In this document: positions 7,157-15,530 of the stretch, one piece after another
How the letters are laid out: each line of letters starts with the position of its first letter
Position numbering within the stretch: the first letter of the stretch is position 1
DNA from: DASUAS01 sp963750045
GTDB taxonomy: Bacteria > Actinomycetota > Acidimicrobiia > IMCC26256 > DASPTH01
NCBI GenBank assembly: GCA_963750045.1
Contig: CAVVPD010000002.1
Span: forward strand, 372,001 to 436,000
Length of the DNA: 64,000 nucleotides
Direction of reading: 5' to 3'
Made by a program: the position numbers and the translations under genes
The notes under the pieces: model-generated
What the model saw: only the letters and a program-made list of their open reading frames with translations
What the model was told of the DNA's origin: nothing
Databases searched by the model: none

Positions 7157-8233
7157 ATGTCCACCATCGCAGACGACGACCGGCGTGTCATCGCCGGTGT
7201 CGACACGCACAAGGACTCCCACGTTGTGGTCGTGCTCGACGAGGTCGGCCGCAAGCTCGACACCGCGACGTTCTCGACGACGACGCGCGGTTATCGGGAC
7301 CTGACCGGCTGGGTCACCGGCTTCGGTGAAGTCCTCGCGGTCGGTGTCGAAGGCACCGCGTCGTGGGGTGCGGGCCTGTCCCGGCACCTGCGGGCTCGAG
7401 GCCTGAATGTGATCGAGGTCAACCAGCCCGATCGGCATCGGCGACGCCGGCGCGGCAAGTCCGACCCGATCGACGCGGAGATGGCCGCCCGCGCTGTGCT
7501 GGCGGGCGACGCGACCGCGGTCCCCAAAGCCGGCGACGGCCCTGTCGAGGCGTTGCGACAGCTGCGCCTGGCTCGCACTGGGGCGATGAAGGCTCGCACC
7601 GCGGCAGCGAACCAGTTGCACAGCGTGTGCGACACCGCACCCGACCAGATCCGCGCGCAGCTCCGCGGGTTGACCACACGTCAGAAGGTTGCGGTCGCGT
7701 CCCGCTACCGGCCCGGTGATCCACTCACCCCAACCAGCGGCGCGAAACGCGCGCTGGTCGCCATCGCTCGCCGCTGGAGCTCACTCGACACCGAGATCAG
7801 AGAACTCGACCAGGCCATCAAAGCGATCCTCGACACGATCGCTGCACCACTGCTCGCCCGTCACGGCGTCGGCTACGAAACCGCCGGCGCGTTGCTCTGC
7901 ACCGCGGGCGACAACCCCGAGCGCCTCGCCACCGAAGCCCGCTTCGCCGCGCTCTGTGGCACCGCTCCCGTCCCCACCTCGAGCGGAAACACTCAACGAC
8001 GGCGACTCAACCGCGCCGGAGACCGCAACGCGAACTCGGCGCTCTGGACCATCGTCATGGTCCGCCTCCGCAGCCGACACGCACCCACGATCGCCTACCT
8101 CGAACGACGCGTCGCCCGAGGACACACGAAACGCGACGCGATCCGATGCCTCAAACGCTTCGTCGCACGCGAGATCTACCTCGACATCCAACACATCACC
8201 GCCGCCACCGAACAACTCGACCTCGCCGCTTGA
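7157..8233 (+). CDS. IS110-family transposase (DEDD recombinase), intact
   Basis: 358 residues, full length. The N-terminal RuvC-like DEDD domain shows GVDTHKD (D16), VEGTASWG (E65) and KSDPIDAEMAA (D103, D106). The C-terminal Tnp domain shows HGVGYETAGALLCTAGDNPE, FAALCGTAPVPTSSGNTQRR with the candidate nucleophilic Ser, and GDRNANSALWTIVMVRLRS. The ATG has AGGAGG close upstream. All catalytic residues are present, so the element may be active. The product works with an element-encoded RNA in characterised relatives. No frameshift is seen, unlike the second IS110 copy at 10.7-11.9 kb. Confidence 0.92.
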   Translation: MSTIADDDRRVIAGVDTHKDSHVVVVLDEVGRKLDTATFSTTTRGYRDLTGWVTGFGEVLAVGVEGTASWGAGLSRHLRARGLNVIEVNQPDRHRRRRRGKSDPIDAEMAARAVLAGDATAVPKAGDGPVEALRQLRLARTGAMKARTAAANQLHSVCDTAPDQIRAQLRGLTTRQKVAVASRYRPGDPLTPTSGAKRALVAIARRWSSLDTEIRELDQAIKAILDTIAAPLLARHGVGYETAGALLCTAGDNPERLATEARFAALCGTAPVPTSSGNTQRRRLNRAGDRNANSALWTIVMVRLRSRHAPTIAYLERRVARGHTKRDAIRCLKRFVAREIYLDIQHITAATEQLDLAA

Positions 8234-8360
8234 CACCAAGAGGCGCATCAGATCTGGCGTCTGTCACAGCGCCTCAGGTCGAGCAGGTCGTTACGCCCAG
8301 TCTTCGGTGGAGCGGCAGTGGGCCGCTCGACGCGCGATCGGGCCATCGGCCGCGATCGGG

Positions 8361-8627
8361 CTATTCCGCGACGAGGATCACCAGAGTCTCGGGCATGACT
8401 CCGTCGTGTGCCATCGCCTCGGCGGCCGCCTCGGTTTGCATGGCAGCCGTGAAGGCATCGAGATCGGGCACGTCCATGACAATGGCGACGTGGTTCGGGT
8501 TCTGCGGGTCTACGAACGTCCTGATATTGGTGACGCCGAGAGGACCAAAGAGCTCTTCCCGCTTCGGGGAGGAAAGCCAATGGTCCTTGCCCTTCGAGAT
8601 GTCGTGGTGCCCGACGATGGTCGGCAT
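8361..8627 (-). CDS. Small conserved-looking protein, probable ferredoxin-like fold, function unknown
   Basis: 88 residues starting MPTIVGHHDISKGKDHWLSS, with EELFGPLGVTNIRTFVDPQ in the middle and AAAEAMAHDGVMPETLVILV at the C-terminus. The alternating beta/alpha pattern and the phrase on calculating a value with daily variables (HVAIVMDVPDLDAFTAAMQT) resemble small dimeric alpha/beta-barrel proteins, but no catalytic residues can be named. A GGAGGATCC ribosome site precedes the ATG. It stands alone between IS110 and a luciferase-like oxidoreductase. The bases from 8628 to 8906 show no supportable gene. Confidence 0.65.
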   Translation of the reverse strand: MPTIVGHHDISKGKDHWLSSPKREELFGPLGVTNIRTFVDPQNPNHVAIVMDVPDLDAFTAAMQTEAAAEAMAHDGVMPETLVILVAE

Positions 8628-8906
8628 TGGATCCTCCTCGAATGTCGTGAACGCCGCGACAGGTAAGCCCGGCTGAGCGACGATACCCTCACCGACGCCG
8701 CTCAGGAACGGCTCTCACCGGTTCCGAGCTTGCGCCATGCTCCGAGCGTGCAGGTGTACCCGCTCGGGAGCGGTGTCGCTTCGGCACACCGAGCGTGCTC
8801 GTCCTCAATCGGCGAGCGCGCGCGCCATACTCGTTGCCCGATCCGCTATGCGCGGAGCGGCAGTTCTGGCGCGCGGCGACGGAATGCCGGGGCTCGGTGC
8901 GACCGC

Positions 8907-9815
8907 TCAAGCTTTTGCGATAGTGCCGATCAGGTCCCAGGTCGCGCCGACCTCGTCAGGGTTTCCGAGGGGGATTGCGGCGACGTCCGTCGCGCCTCGA
9001 GCAGGCAAACCGGTAAGGGCGGCGCCCACTTCGTCGGCGCTACCGATGATCGCGACATCGACCGCGTCGGCGACGCCCTCTCTTTCGAGCATTGCCTCAT
9101 ACGACGGGATGCCGCGGTAGCCGCCGATGACAGCACCCAGCCTTTCGCGAGCGCTCGCTGGATTCTCGGTGACGCAGACGGGCAGACACACAACCACCCG
9201 AGGGTCAGGACGACCAGCCGCTTCCGCGGCTGCTCGTATCGTCGGTGACACGTAGCTTTCGATGGTCGCCGCGCCTGTCATCCACGTGATCGTCCCCGCG
9301 GTTCGTTCACCGGCAAGCTGCAACATCCGTGGCCCGAGAGCTGCAATCAGCACGGACGGCGGCGTCGGCAACTCGGCGCCGAGCCGGGTCGAGAACCCGA
9401 AACTCTCGTTCGGCGTCGCTCGCGTCCCCGCCATCAACGCGTCCAGCGTTGACAGGTAGTCCGACAAGTAGCTCACCGAACGGCGACGAGGAAGTCCGTA
9501 GAGCCCCTCAAGCGTCTCCGCATGCGCGAGGCCAAGTCCGAGCGCCAACCTGCCACCACAAAGCGCTTGCGCGGTGAGCGCCTGCTCGGCGAGCACCACC
9601 GGATGTCTCGTCTGGACGGGTATCACCGCGGTGCCGACTTCGACGTCGCCGTCGACGCCCCAAGACGAGATGAGCGTCAAGGCGTCGAACCCGAGATGCT
9701 GCGTCATCCACACCGACGACACGCCAGCAGCACGCGCCTGCTCATACTCCGCGACCAACTGAGAAAGCGTGTCGCCATAGCCTCCAGGCCGACCGATCAC
9801 TACACCAATCCGCAT
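8907..9815 (-). CDS. Luciferase-like (LLM-class, probably F420-dependent) oxidoreductase
   Basis: 302 residues. It starts MRIGVVIGRPGGYGDTLSQL and shows the LLM pattern: SVWMTQHLGFDAL near residue 34, the VEVGTAVIPVQTRHPVVLAE strand-loop, and GGRLALGLGLAH near 88. The C-terminal part has STPEEV-like spacing in GSADEVGAALTGL. In actinobacteria, members with this arrangement usually use F420 rather than FMN to reduce or oxidise small molecules. The substrate is unknown. It is a single gene in the accessory island and has no operator copy upstream, in contrast to the related gene at 40.6 kb. Confidence 0.85.
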   Translation of the reverse strand: MRIGVVIGRPGGYGDTLSQLVAEYEQARAAGVSSVWMTQHLGFDALTLISSWGVDGDVEVGTAVIPVQTRHPVVLAEQALTAQALCGGRLALGLGLAHAETLEGLYGLPRRRSVSYLSDYLSTLDALMAGTRATPNESFGFSTRLGAELPTPPSVLIAALGPRMLQLAGERTAGTITWMTGAATIESYVSPTIRAAAEAAGRPDPRVVVCLPVCVTENPASARERLGAVIGGYRGIPSYEAMLEREGVADAVDVAIIGSADEVGAALTGLPARGATDVAAIPLGNPDEVGATWDLIGTIAKA

Positions 9816-10018
9816 GACGGAGACGCTAGACGTGCCACTTCAGGGCGACCGAAGGGCGACCAACCGCGCACCGTCCACTGGGCGAACCACCGAGCCTCAC
9901 GACGCGCCAGATTGCCCGGACTGCGTGCGCCTCGGCACGTACCAGAACGACGACCTCCGGCGAGAACGTCACTAGGAGAGGGGGGTACGTTTCGGCTCGG
10001 CCAGTGCTCTTGGCCCAA

Positions 10019-10213
10019 CTACCACTCCTTACGGTGCCACCAGCGGAACCACGCCGCGATGGTGATCTGCATCAGGTCCCCGATCGCGAAAGCCGCCAGT
10101 ACCGCTCCAACGATGTCCCACACTTGCGTTCCCTGGCTGAACGCAAGAGCGGCGAGCACAGCATTGGCGACAAGGGTCGTTGCCCGGTACGAGACCGCCG
10201 TCGAGAACCGCAA
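10019..10213 (-). CDS. Predicted small two-helix membrane protein
   Basis: 64 residues with a TTG start at 10211-10213. A GGGAGG ribosome site 6 bp upstream supports that start. The protein reads MRFSTAVSYRATTLVANAVL and has two hydrophobic stretches, about residues 12-28 (TTLVANAVLAALAFSQG) and 32-52 (WDIVGAVLAAFAIGDLMQIT), ending in the basic tail FRWWHRKEW. The charged ends fit an inner-membrane hairpin. No family is recognised. The bases 9816-10018 downstream show nothing else. Confidence 0.5.
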   Translation of the reverse strand: MRFSTAVSYRATTLVANAVLAALAFSQGTQVWDIVGAVLAAFAIGDLMQITIAAWFRWWHRKEW

Positions 10214-10421
10214 CCGGGACCTCCCCTACGGGTAGATCGTCACGACGCTTGAAGACCTTGCAACGCCTTGGTCGCAAGTCATCGGCTGGCACGCACGCAT
10301 AATGCCCGGTAGGCGTGCACTCCGCCACCGTCGACGGCGCACAGATCCGCGTCACGCGTCCGGCGTCAGCTCCGGGCACGCGAGATGTGCCGTTCTGCGC
10401 TCCGCGAACTCGCGCTTCGGT

Positions 10422-10449
10422 GAACGTTCGGTGCGCGCGTTCTGCGCTC
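10422..10449 (+). repeat. Dispersed 28-bp repeat, copy A
   Basis: Core GAACGTTCGGTGCG followed by CGCGTTCTGCGCTC. Copies B, C and D at 14445-14471, 12184-12219 and 13632-13660 share the GAACGTTCGG and CGTTCTGTGC blocks. Upstream of copies A and B there is an additional shared GATGTGCCG...TGCGCTCC stretch, so these two are homologous over about 65 bp. Confidence 0.45.
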
Positions 10450-10607
10450 ATCCCCCGGAGCGCATCACGGCAGATCTGCGCTGCGCGGACCTGCTGAGAG
10501 GAGCCTGTGTTTCGGTCGTGTTAAGGGCGGTCCCGAGCTCGATATCGGTCGCATTGGTCGGCGATGATGGAGGCGTCAAGTTGGTCCCCCCCCAACGAGA
10601 CGTACGA

Positions 10608-10633
10608 GAAGCCCCGCCCTCGGGCGGGGCTTC
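10608..10633. terminator. Strong 12-bp stem hairpin, probable terminator
   Basis: GAAGCCCCGCCC and GGGCGGGGCTTC form a perfect 12-bp stem around a two-base centre (10620-10621). No U-tract follows, as is common for actinobacterial terminators, and the symmetric stem would act in both directions. It lies beside the 3' end of the second IS110 transposase. Confidence 0.6.
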
Positions 10634-10674
10634 GTCGTTCCTGAGGTGAGCGCCGATCGATTTCCTCTTTGTTG

Positions 10675-11875
10675 TCAAGTCCTCGTGTTCGTGCTCGTTG
10701 AGGCTCGAGAGCGTCGTGTCGTAGGCGCTGCTGGTCGTCGGGTTCTAGCGTTGGGTCGGGTCCGGGAGTGGTTCTTCCGAAGCGCCGGCCGTTGGGGTTC
10801 GAGGCCGGTCACGCTGGATTCGAGAGCCGTCCCCGTTTGCCCTCCCGGGCCCATGTTCGCGGCGTCGTGGAGCAGCTGTCGGTAGAACGCGTCGCTGATC
10901 CGACGCTTGAGGGCGCGCACCGCTTCTCGTTTCGTTTTGCCTTCGGCGACCTTGCGGTCGAAGAACGCGCGTCCCGGTGAGTGCGCGAAGCGGATCTGGG
11001 TGATCGCAGCGATGTGGATCGCGTGGTTCAGTTGTCGGTTCCCGCGTCGCGACAAGCGATGCACGACACGTCCGCCGGAGCTCATCTCGATCGGTGACGT
11101 TCCGGTGTACGCGGCGAAGTGATCACGGTTCGCGAACCGGCGAACGTCGCCGGTGTAGCCGATCACCATCGCGGCGACGACCGGACCGACCCCGAAGAGC
11201 TCGGTGAGCGTGGTGCCCGACTCGTTGACCGCCGCCGCGAGACGCTTCTTCGAGGCGCGCATCTGCTCGTCGAAGCGACGCAGGTCCTCGAGATGCTCGC
11301 ACGCCAACGCGTGACGGGCCCGCTCCACCGGCGACCCTGGTGTCACCGATTCGAGCAGCCGCTGCGCGCTACGAGCGTTGATTTCCTTGGGGATCCCGCC
11401 CGCCACCAACTCGGCGAGCAGCGCGTGGAGCCGGCACGTGGTCCGGTTCCGGGCTCGACCCAGATCACTGTTGCGCTTCGCGTACAGCCGCAACACGCCC
11501 GAATGATCGCTGCGACCAACCTGGGTCAAGCGAGGCGCGTGCAACGCGGCGATCGCGACTCGACCGCGCGTCGTTGGGATCATTCTTGTTCGAACGGCCC
11601 GAACCCAACACCCGCACCCGTGTCGCCAACGTCGCCGGCACATCCAGCACACGTTCACCCGCCGCGACGAGCTGCTGGCCGAGCAGATACCCGAGCCCGC
11701 CTGCCGACTCGATCGCCCAGATCCGGTCCTCGAACCGTGTCGCCCAACCCAACAACTCGTCGACCTGACGTCGCGTCGCCCGCACCGTCACCGATGCGAG
11801 CTCGACCTCGTCGCCATCGATCGCGACAGCAGTGTGCGACCGCTTGTGCGGATCAACACCGATCATCACCGCCAT
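10675..11875 (-). pseudogene. IS110-family transposase, second copy, frameshifted
   Basis: The ATG at 11873-11875 has GGGAGG upstream. The N-terminal part MAVMIGVDPHKRSHTAVAID continues through AIESAGGLGYLLGQQLVAAG and SGRSNKNDPNDAR, giving the DEDD residues. Near 11565 the reading changes frame to RVAIAALHAPRLTQVGRSDH and goes on to TELFGVGPVVAAMVIGYTGD, FAAYTGTSPIEMSSGGRVVH (Ser region) and REAVRALKRRISDAFYRQLL. The C-terminal tail after that is unrelated basic sequence. One indel separates the two halves, so the gene is inactive unless the shift is an assembly error. It is distinct in sequence from the IS110 at 7.2 kb. Confidence 0.8.
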
Positions 11876-12217
11876 GAACACCTCCCGATCGCACTTCGTG
11901 GAAGGCCAGGGCGGGCACTCCTGATACGGAACGCTCGAACTGCCGCACCTCTTTCGAACCACGCCCCAGCGAGAACCTCGGCAGGTCAGCACCTCGATAG
12001 AAAGCCAGTCGATGCTCACCGACGGCAGGCAGTTGGAGAACCCGACCCGCCGAGACTCCCGACGCTACGAGCAACCCCGCAACGTCACCACGAACTCAAT
12101 CAGGCAGATAGGGCGCGGTCGGGCCTTGCTGCTCCGTGGTGGCGTCTGACGACAGATCGCCGGATCTAGAGCGGCTCGGCGCGTTGTTCGGTGCGCCTTG
12201 ACGCGTTCGTTCTGTGC
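11876..12217. other. Non-coding leader of the second IS110 element
   Basis: About 340 bp upstream of the frameshifted IS110 transposase, without a supportable gene. By analogy with other IS110 elements it could have encoded a bridge RNA, but I could not define a convincing stem set. It also contains dispersed repeat copy C near 12184-12219. Confidence 0.4.
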
Positions 12218-12219
12218 TC
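12184..12219 (+). repeat. Dispersed repeat, copy C (diverged)
   Basis: GTTCGGTGCG and CGTTCTGTGCTC blocks as in copy A, but with about 12 extra bases between them. The copy reaches the 3' end of the small gene at 12218. Confidence 0.35.
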
Positions 12220-12412
12220 AGCTCGGCCGGTCCAGATCGAAGCCGCAGCGACGCGCCAAACGCTCGCGGACCTCCCTCGCCTCCACGCCGGTGCGGTCAG
12301 CCGCCACGCGGACGTAGATGACGAGCGCGTCCGCCGCCCACCACCACAGATCGTGGGCCCGCCACCACCCAGTCTCGTCCAGCAGCCCGGGATCGGCACC
12401 GGCGCGGATCAT
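12218..12412 (-). CDS. Small hypothetical protein, possibly the C-terminal part of a larger gene
   Basis: 64 residues: MIRAGADPGLLDETGWWRAH, then DLWWWAADALVIYVRVAADR and a charged tail ending DLDRPS. Codon-position bias and the amphipathic, Trp-rich pattern look like true coding sequence. The frame is open for another 23 codons upstream (KKQHYKSEFAISAAA just before the Met) but has no start codon there, so the N-terminus may have been lost. Function unknown. The bases 12413-12578 hold nothing else I can support. Confidence 0.45.
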   Translation of the reverse strand: MIRAGADPGLLDETGWWRAHDLWWWAADALVIYVRVAADRTGVEAREVRERLARRCGFDLDRPS

Positions 12413-12578
12413 CGCCGCCGCGCTGATCGCGAACTCACTCTTGTAGTGCTGCTTCTTGTTTGACGACCTTGTTGTCCGTCTCTACCTGGTGTCGTGGTGC
12501 GGTCGGCCGGCGCAGGCGACGCTCTTGTGGGCCCATGTCGGGGTGCTGGGGCTGGTTGCCTTCGCCGACTTCCACTCG

Positions 12579-12755
12579 TCACGACCTCGGGTCCGCGTCC
12601 TCGATGACGCGTCGGACCGTGGCGAGCATCTCGTCGCGCCGGTCGCCCAGCTTCTCGATCCGCGTGTCGATCAGCCCGCGTGCGTTGTCGTCGTCTGGCA
12701 CGTAGATCCTTCGGACGTCGGGCACGGGCCGACGGACCGTACGCCCGACCGTCAC
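12579..12755 (-). CDS. Small hypothetical protein, translationally coupled to the FMN reductase
   Basis: 58 residues: VTVGRTVRRPVPDVRRIYVP, DDDNARGLIDTRIEKLGDRR and DEMLATVRRVIEDADPRS. The GTG start at 12753-12755 overlaps the TGA of the upstream flavin reductase as GTGA. The overlap and the coherent helical, charged composition support a real gene. The N-terminal half is probably extended and the C-terminal half helical. No family is recognised; co-translation suggests a job connected with the reductase. Confidence 0.5.
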   Translation of the reverse strand: MTVGRTVRRPVPDVRRIYVPDDDNARGLIDTRIEKLGDRRDEMLATVRRVIEDADPRS

Positions 12756-13408
12756 GATGGCTCGGCGAGGCCGTGAAAGCGCCGGATCGTGCGGTCGAGG
12801 CGGCGGCCGATGCTTTCGGCGGCGCGACGGTTCGCCGGGTCGCGAAACTGCCCGTGGCCGTCGAAGAGGTCGTCGGCGACGTAGAAGATGTCGTTGCCGG
12901 GAAGCACGACCGCTCCAAGCGTCGCGAGCAGGCGAGTGAGCTCGGCCAGGGCGCCGTGCCCGTTGCCCTCGAGGCAGACGCAGGCCCTGGCGACGAGCTT
13001 GTACGTGAAGTTGTCGAGCGGCGCCTCGCCGGGCGCGAGCCGGGTCAGCCAGTCGATCTGGTTCTTGAGCATGCCGGGGATTGAGCCGCCGTACTCCGGT
13101 GTGGCGACGAGCCAGCCGTCGGCCCACCGGACCTGCTCCTTGAGCCGCAGAAGATCCTCGGGAAGCGGCACATCGTGCGGCGGGCCGACCCGTCCTCCTT
13201 CGTCGAAAAGGCGGTGCGGATCGCTGTTCTTGGCGTCGAAGAGGTCGGCGTCGAGCACTGGGACGGGGTACTCCTTGAGGTCGAGGAAGCGCACCTCCGC
13301 GCCAGCGAGCTCAGCACCCGCAGCCATGGCCCGCGCCAGCTTCTTGTTGGTCGAGTCGGTCCGCAGGCTGCCAGCAAACGCGATGATGCGCGAACGCCTG
13401 GGCTCCAT
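12752..13408 (-). CDS. NADPH-dependent FMN reductase family protein (flavodoxin-like fold)
   Basis: 218 residues from the ATG at 13406-13408. The N-terminal strand-loop IIAFAGSLRTDSTNKKLARA (about residues 7-26) is the phosphate-binding loop that holds the FMN. TPEYGGSIPGMLKNQIDWLT (about 100-119) is the second signature of this family, in which YGGSIPG contacts the isoalloxazine ring. Members transfer hydride from NADPH to FMN, quinones or azo compounds. A small gene overlaps its stop codon. It lies inside the accessory island, and the usual substrate is not predictable. Confidence 0.88.
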   Translation of the reverse strand: MEPRRSRIIAFAGSLRTDSTNKKLARAMAAGAELAGAEVRFLDLKEYPVPVLDADLFDAKNSDPHRLFDEGGRVGPPHDVPLPEDLLRLKEQVRWADGWLVATPEYGGSIPGMLKNQIDWLTRLAPGEAPLDNFTYKLVARACVCLEGNGHGALAELTRLLATLGAVVLPGNDIFYVADDLFDGHGQFRDPANRRAAESIGRRLDRTIRRFHGLAEPS

Positions 13409-13631
13409 GAGGCGCAAAACTACCGCGAGTTCGCATGGACCTGAACGGAACCGGCTGGGGAACGTCTGCGGGCGTCACGTGACTTCGGCCCCGCGGTGGT
13501 GCCGCCATCTGATGCTGATACCCAGACGCGACTGCTCTGTTTCCTGGGATGAGACGCCGGGACGCGGGTCCACGACTGAGTCGCGGACGACGAGCGTCGC
13601 CCGCGCGAGTCGTGCCGCTCAGCGCGTGCCC

Positions 13632-13660
13632 GTCGCACAGAACGTGCGACCCGAACGTTC
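13632..13660 (-). repeat. Dispersed repeat, copy D
   Basis: On the minus strand it reads GAACGTTCGGGTCGC followed by ACGTTCTGTGCGAC, close to copy A. It falls at the degraded 3' end of the cyclase-like pseudogene. Confidence 0.35.
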
Positions 13661-14202
13661 AGGCACCGCCATGCGCGCGAGCAAGCTGTCGAGAGCGTCG
13701 GGCGACGCGAGGGAGTACGCCGATGAACTCGCCCGCGTCGTCGTTGATTCGCATGTCAAGAAACGCCGTGTCACCCAGCCACGAGGTTCGCAAGTTTTCG
13801 AGGTCCGGGAACGAATGGGTCGAGGACCAGGCGCGGATCAGCTCCCCCGGCTCGATGCCAGCAGCCGCCTTGGTCAAGCGGACCGAACACCGCGTCGAAC
13901 GCGTCGTCGTCGGGCTCGAGGTAGGCGCGCATCATCGGCACGTTGAGCTTCCACCAGTCGCGACTGCTGTCGTCACTCGTCACCCAGTACTCGCCGTCCT
14001 CGAGTTGGCGGCGCGGGAGGCCCTTGCCGTAGAAGCGGTCGACCTCCGCGGGCTCGACGCCGACGATGCGCGCCTCCTCGCTCGAGATGAACACCAAGCA
14101 CCATTGCGCATCGAGGATCTCACCCGAGATCCCGGCCGTCTCGAGCGCCTCGGCGACAGCGCGCAACTCAGGGTGCCCGGGAAGCGGAGGACCAGCAGGC
14201 AT
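13640..14202 (-). pseudogene. N-terminal sensor domain of an adenylate/guanylate-cyclase-like protein, frameshifted and truncated
   Basis: The ATG at 14200-14202 opens MPAGPPLPGHPELRAVAEAL, then AQWCLVFISSEEARIVGVEP and DDSSRDWWKLNVPMMRAYLE. Near 13870 the sequence continues in another frame (KAAAGIEPGELIRAWSSTHS, then LRTSWLGDTAFLDMRINDDA), and again near 13735 with ALDSLLARMAVPERSGR. This matches the PAS-like N-terminal region of a family of actinobacterial class III nucleotide cyclases as I remember it. The catalytic cyclase domain is missing, so the gene is dead. The exact end is uncertain. Confidence 0.6.
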
Positions 14203-14639
14203 CGATCGGTACCTTACGGCCCCGCCAGAACCCGCACCCGCCCCATACCTGCTCGTCGATCCGCGCACTGCCCCACGGTGAGGCGAACCTACGAGCACTT
14301 CCCTGCGCCCAGACGAACGGCCCCAGATCCGGCAATCGGAGATGCCCGGGGCGCGTCGGTACGGGACGCTCGAGTTCGCGAGCAACGAGCGCCTGAGCGC
14401 GACGCGTCACAAGCACCGAACTGATGGATCGCGCACTCCCCTCCGAGCACAGAACGACGCACCGAACATTCGCCGGACCGCCTCGGTGGGAGCGCATAGC
14501 GGCACATCAGGCGTTCTCGAAGCCGCGCCGTGCCAGGTGAGCGGACGCGCCCGATTGCCCGGACCGGAGCCGTTACGTGCCGAGCGGCAGGGATCTGGCG
14601 CGCCGTGGTGCGTCCCTGGTCCGGCGATCGGGGGCGCGT
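14203..14639. other. Non-coding stretch containing dispersed repeats
   Basis: 437 bp with no supportable gene. It holds repeat copy B (14445-14471) and a 17-nt exact match (14578-14594, TGCCGAGCGGCAGGGAT) to 6882-6898 near the first IS110 leader. This suggests that small mobile or recombined sequences have been scattered across the island. Confidence 0.45.
14445..14471 (-). repeat. Dispersed 28-bp repeat, copy B
   Basis: On the minus strand it reads GAATGTTCGGTGCG followed by TCGTTCTGTGCTC, differing from copy A at only a few positions and by one base in length. The shared upstream part extends to about 14508. Confidence 0.45.
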
Positions 14640-15266
14640 TTACATCTCGCCGTGGAGAACTGGACCAGCTGGCTCGTAGGTGGCGAGAACGATGCCGAGA
14701 TCGGTCACCGCCACATCGACGGGACGCATCGTCGCCGGGACGATGCCATCGTTGAACAAGTGGCGGCCGGAGCCGAGCACCAGCGGAAACGTCATCAGGC
14801 GGAAACGGTCGATGAGCTCGTACTGCAACAGCGTCTGGAGCAGCCTGCCGCTTCCCCAGATCTGCAGCTCGTCGCCGGGCTCGGCCTTCAATGCCCCCAC
14901 CGCCGCGACGACATCGCCGGTCACCAGGCGAGCGGTGTCGGGGTGGTCGCCGCGCCAGGTTGCCTCAGCCTCGCTGAGCGAGTTGGACACCACGTACTTG
15001 GGCAACGAATTGATCGCGGTGGCAATGGGATTGGCGGGATCGGTCTGATCAGGCCAGTAGCCGCGGAAGATGTCGAACGTCGTGCGACCCAACAGGAATG
15101 CGCTCGCGTGGCCGTTGAGCTCGGCGACGAATTCGCCCACGGCGGGGTCGGCGAACGGGGCCTGCCAGCCGCCGTGGGTGAAGGCGTCGCTGGGATCTTC
15201 CTCAGGTCCCCCGGGGGCCTGCATCACGCCGTCGAGGGTCAAGAACGTCTGTACGGTGAGTTTCAT
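14640..15266 (-). CDS. Dihydrofolate reductase family protein (RibD C-terminal domain-like)
   Basis: 208 residues from the ATG at 15264-15266 (MKLTVQTFLTLDGVMQAPGG). Family signs are the initial beta-strand with SLDG-like TLDGVMQAPGG, the loop FLLGRTTFDIFRGYWPDQTD at about residues 64-83, KYVVSNSLSEAEATW, and the terminal half LQIWGSGRLLQTLLQYELID and FPLVLGSGRHLF. These are conserved in YwjB/YyaP-type reductases that bind NADPH. Their substrates are mostly unknown and they are usually not true folate reductases. It stands alone in the accessory island. The 264 bp downstream of its start contain no obvious gene. Confidence 0.85.
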   Translation of the reverse strand: MKLTVQTFLTLDGVMQAPGGPEEDPSDAFTHGGWQAPFADPAVGEFVAELNGHASAFLLGRTTFDIFRGYWPDQTDPANPIATAINSLPKYVVSNSLSEAEATWRGDHPDTARLVTGDVVAAVGALKAEPGDELQIWGSGRLLQTLLQYELIDRFRLMTFPLVLGSGRHLFNDGIVPATMRPVDVAVTDLGIVLATYEPAGPVLHGEM

Positions 15267-15530
15267 GTGGATGCAGACGGAGCCGCGCACCGATTCTCAT
15301 CGGTCGATGACACATTCTCCGTCGAAAGCCGCGTGGGCGGCTGCCTGTTGCGATCCGGGCGTCACGATGGCCATCGGCCGCCCCGTCTGTCCGGCGCGCA
15401 GCTAGCGCAACCGGCGATCGGGGACGTGCGTGGCAGTGATGTAGCCGACGCGCCATGGGCGCACAGTCGGGTGCTTGCTCGACTTTGTCGACGAACTGAT
15501 TCGGGCTGAATGGCGGGCAGCGATTCGTTC

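Larger units (their letters stand above)
10214..10674. other. Non-coding stretch with repeat copy and terminator hairpin
   Basis: 461 bp without a convincing gene between a small membrane protein and the second IS110. It contains one copy of a dispersed 28-bp repeat (10422-10449), a run of C at 10587-10593 and the strong hairpin at 10608-10633. Short open frames here lack ribosome sites and plausible composition. Confidence 0.5.

Noticed and set aside
8628..8906. Gene between the small ferredoxin-like protein and the LLM oxidoreductase
   Set aside because: The open frames are Arg/Ser-rich, with no ribosome site and no family pattern.
10422..10449. LexA/SOS box in the repeat GAACGTTC
   Set aside because: The actinobacterial SOS box needs a spacer between GAAC and GTTC; here the halves touch, and no SOS gene is adjacent.
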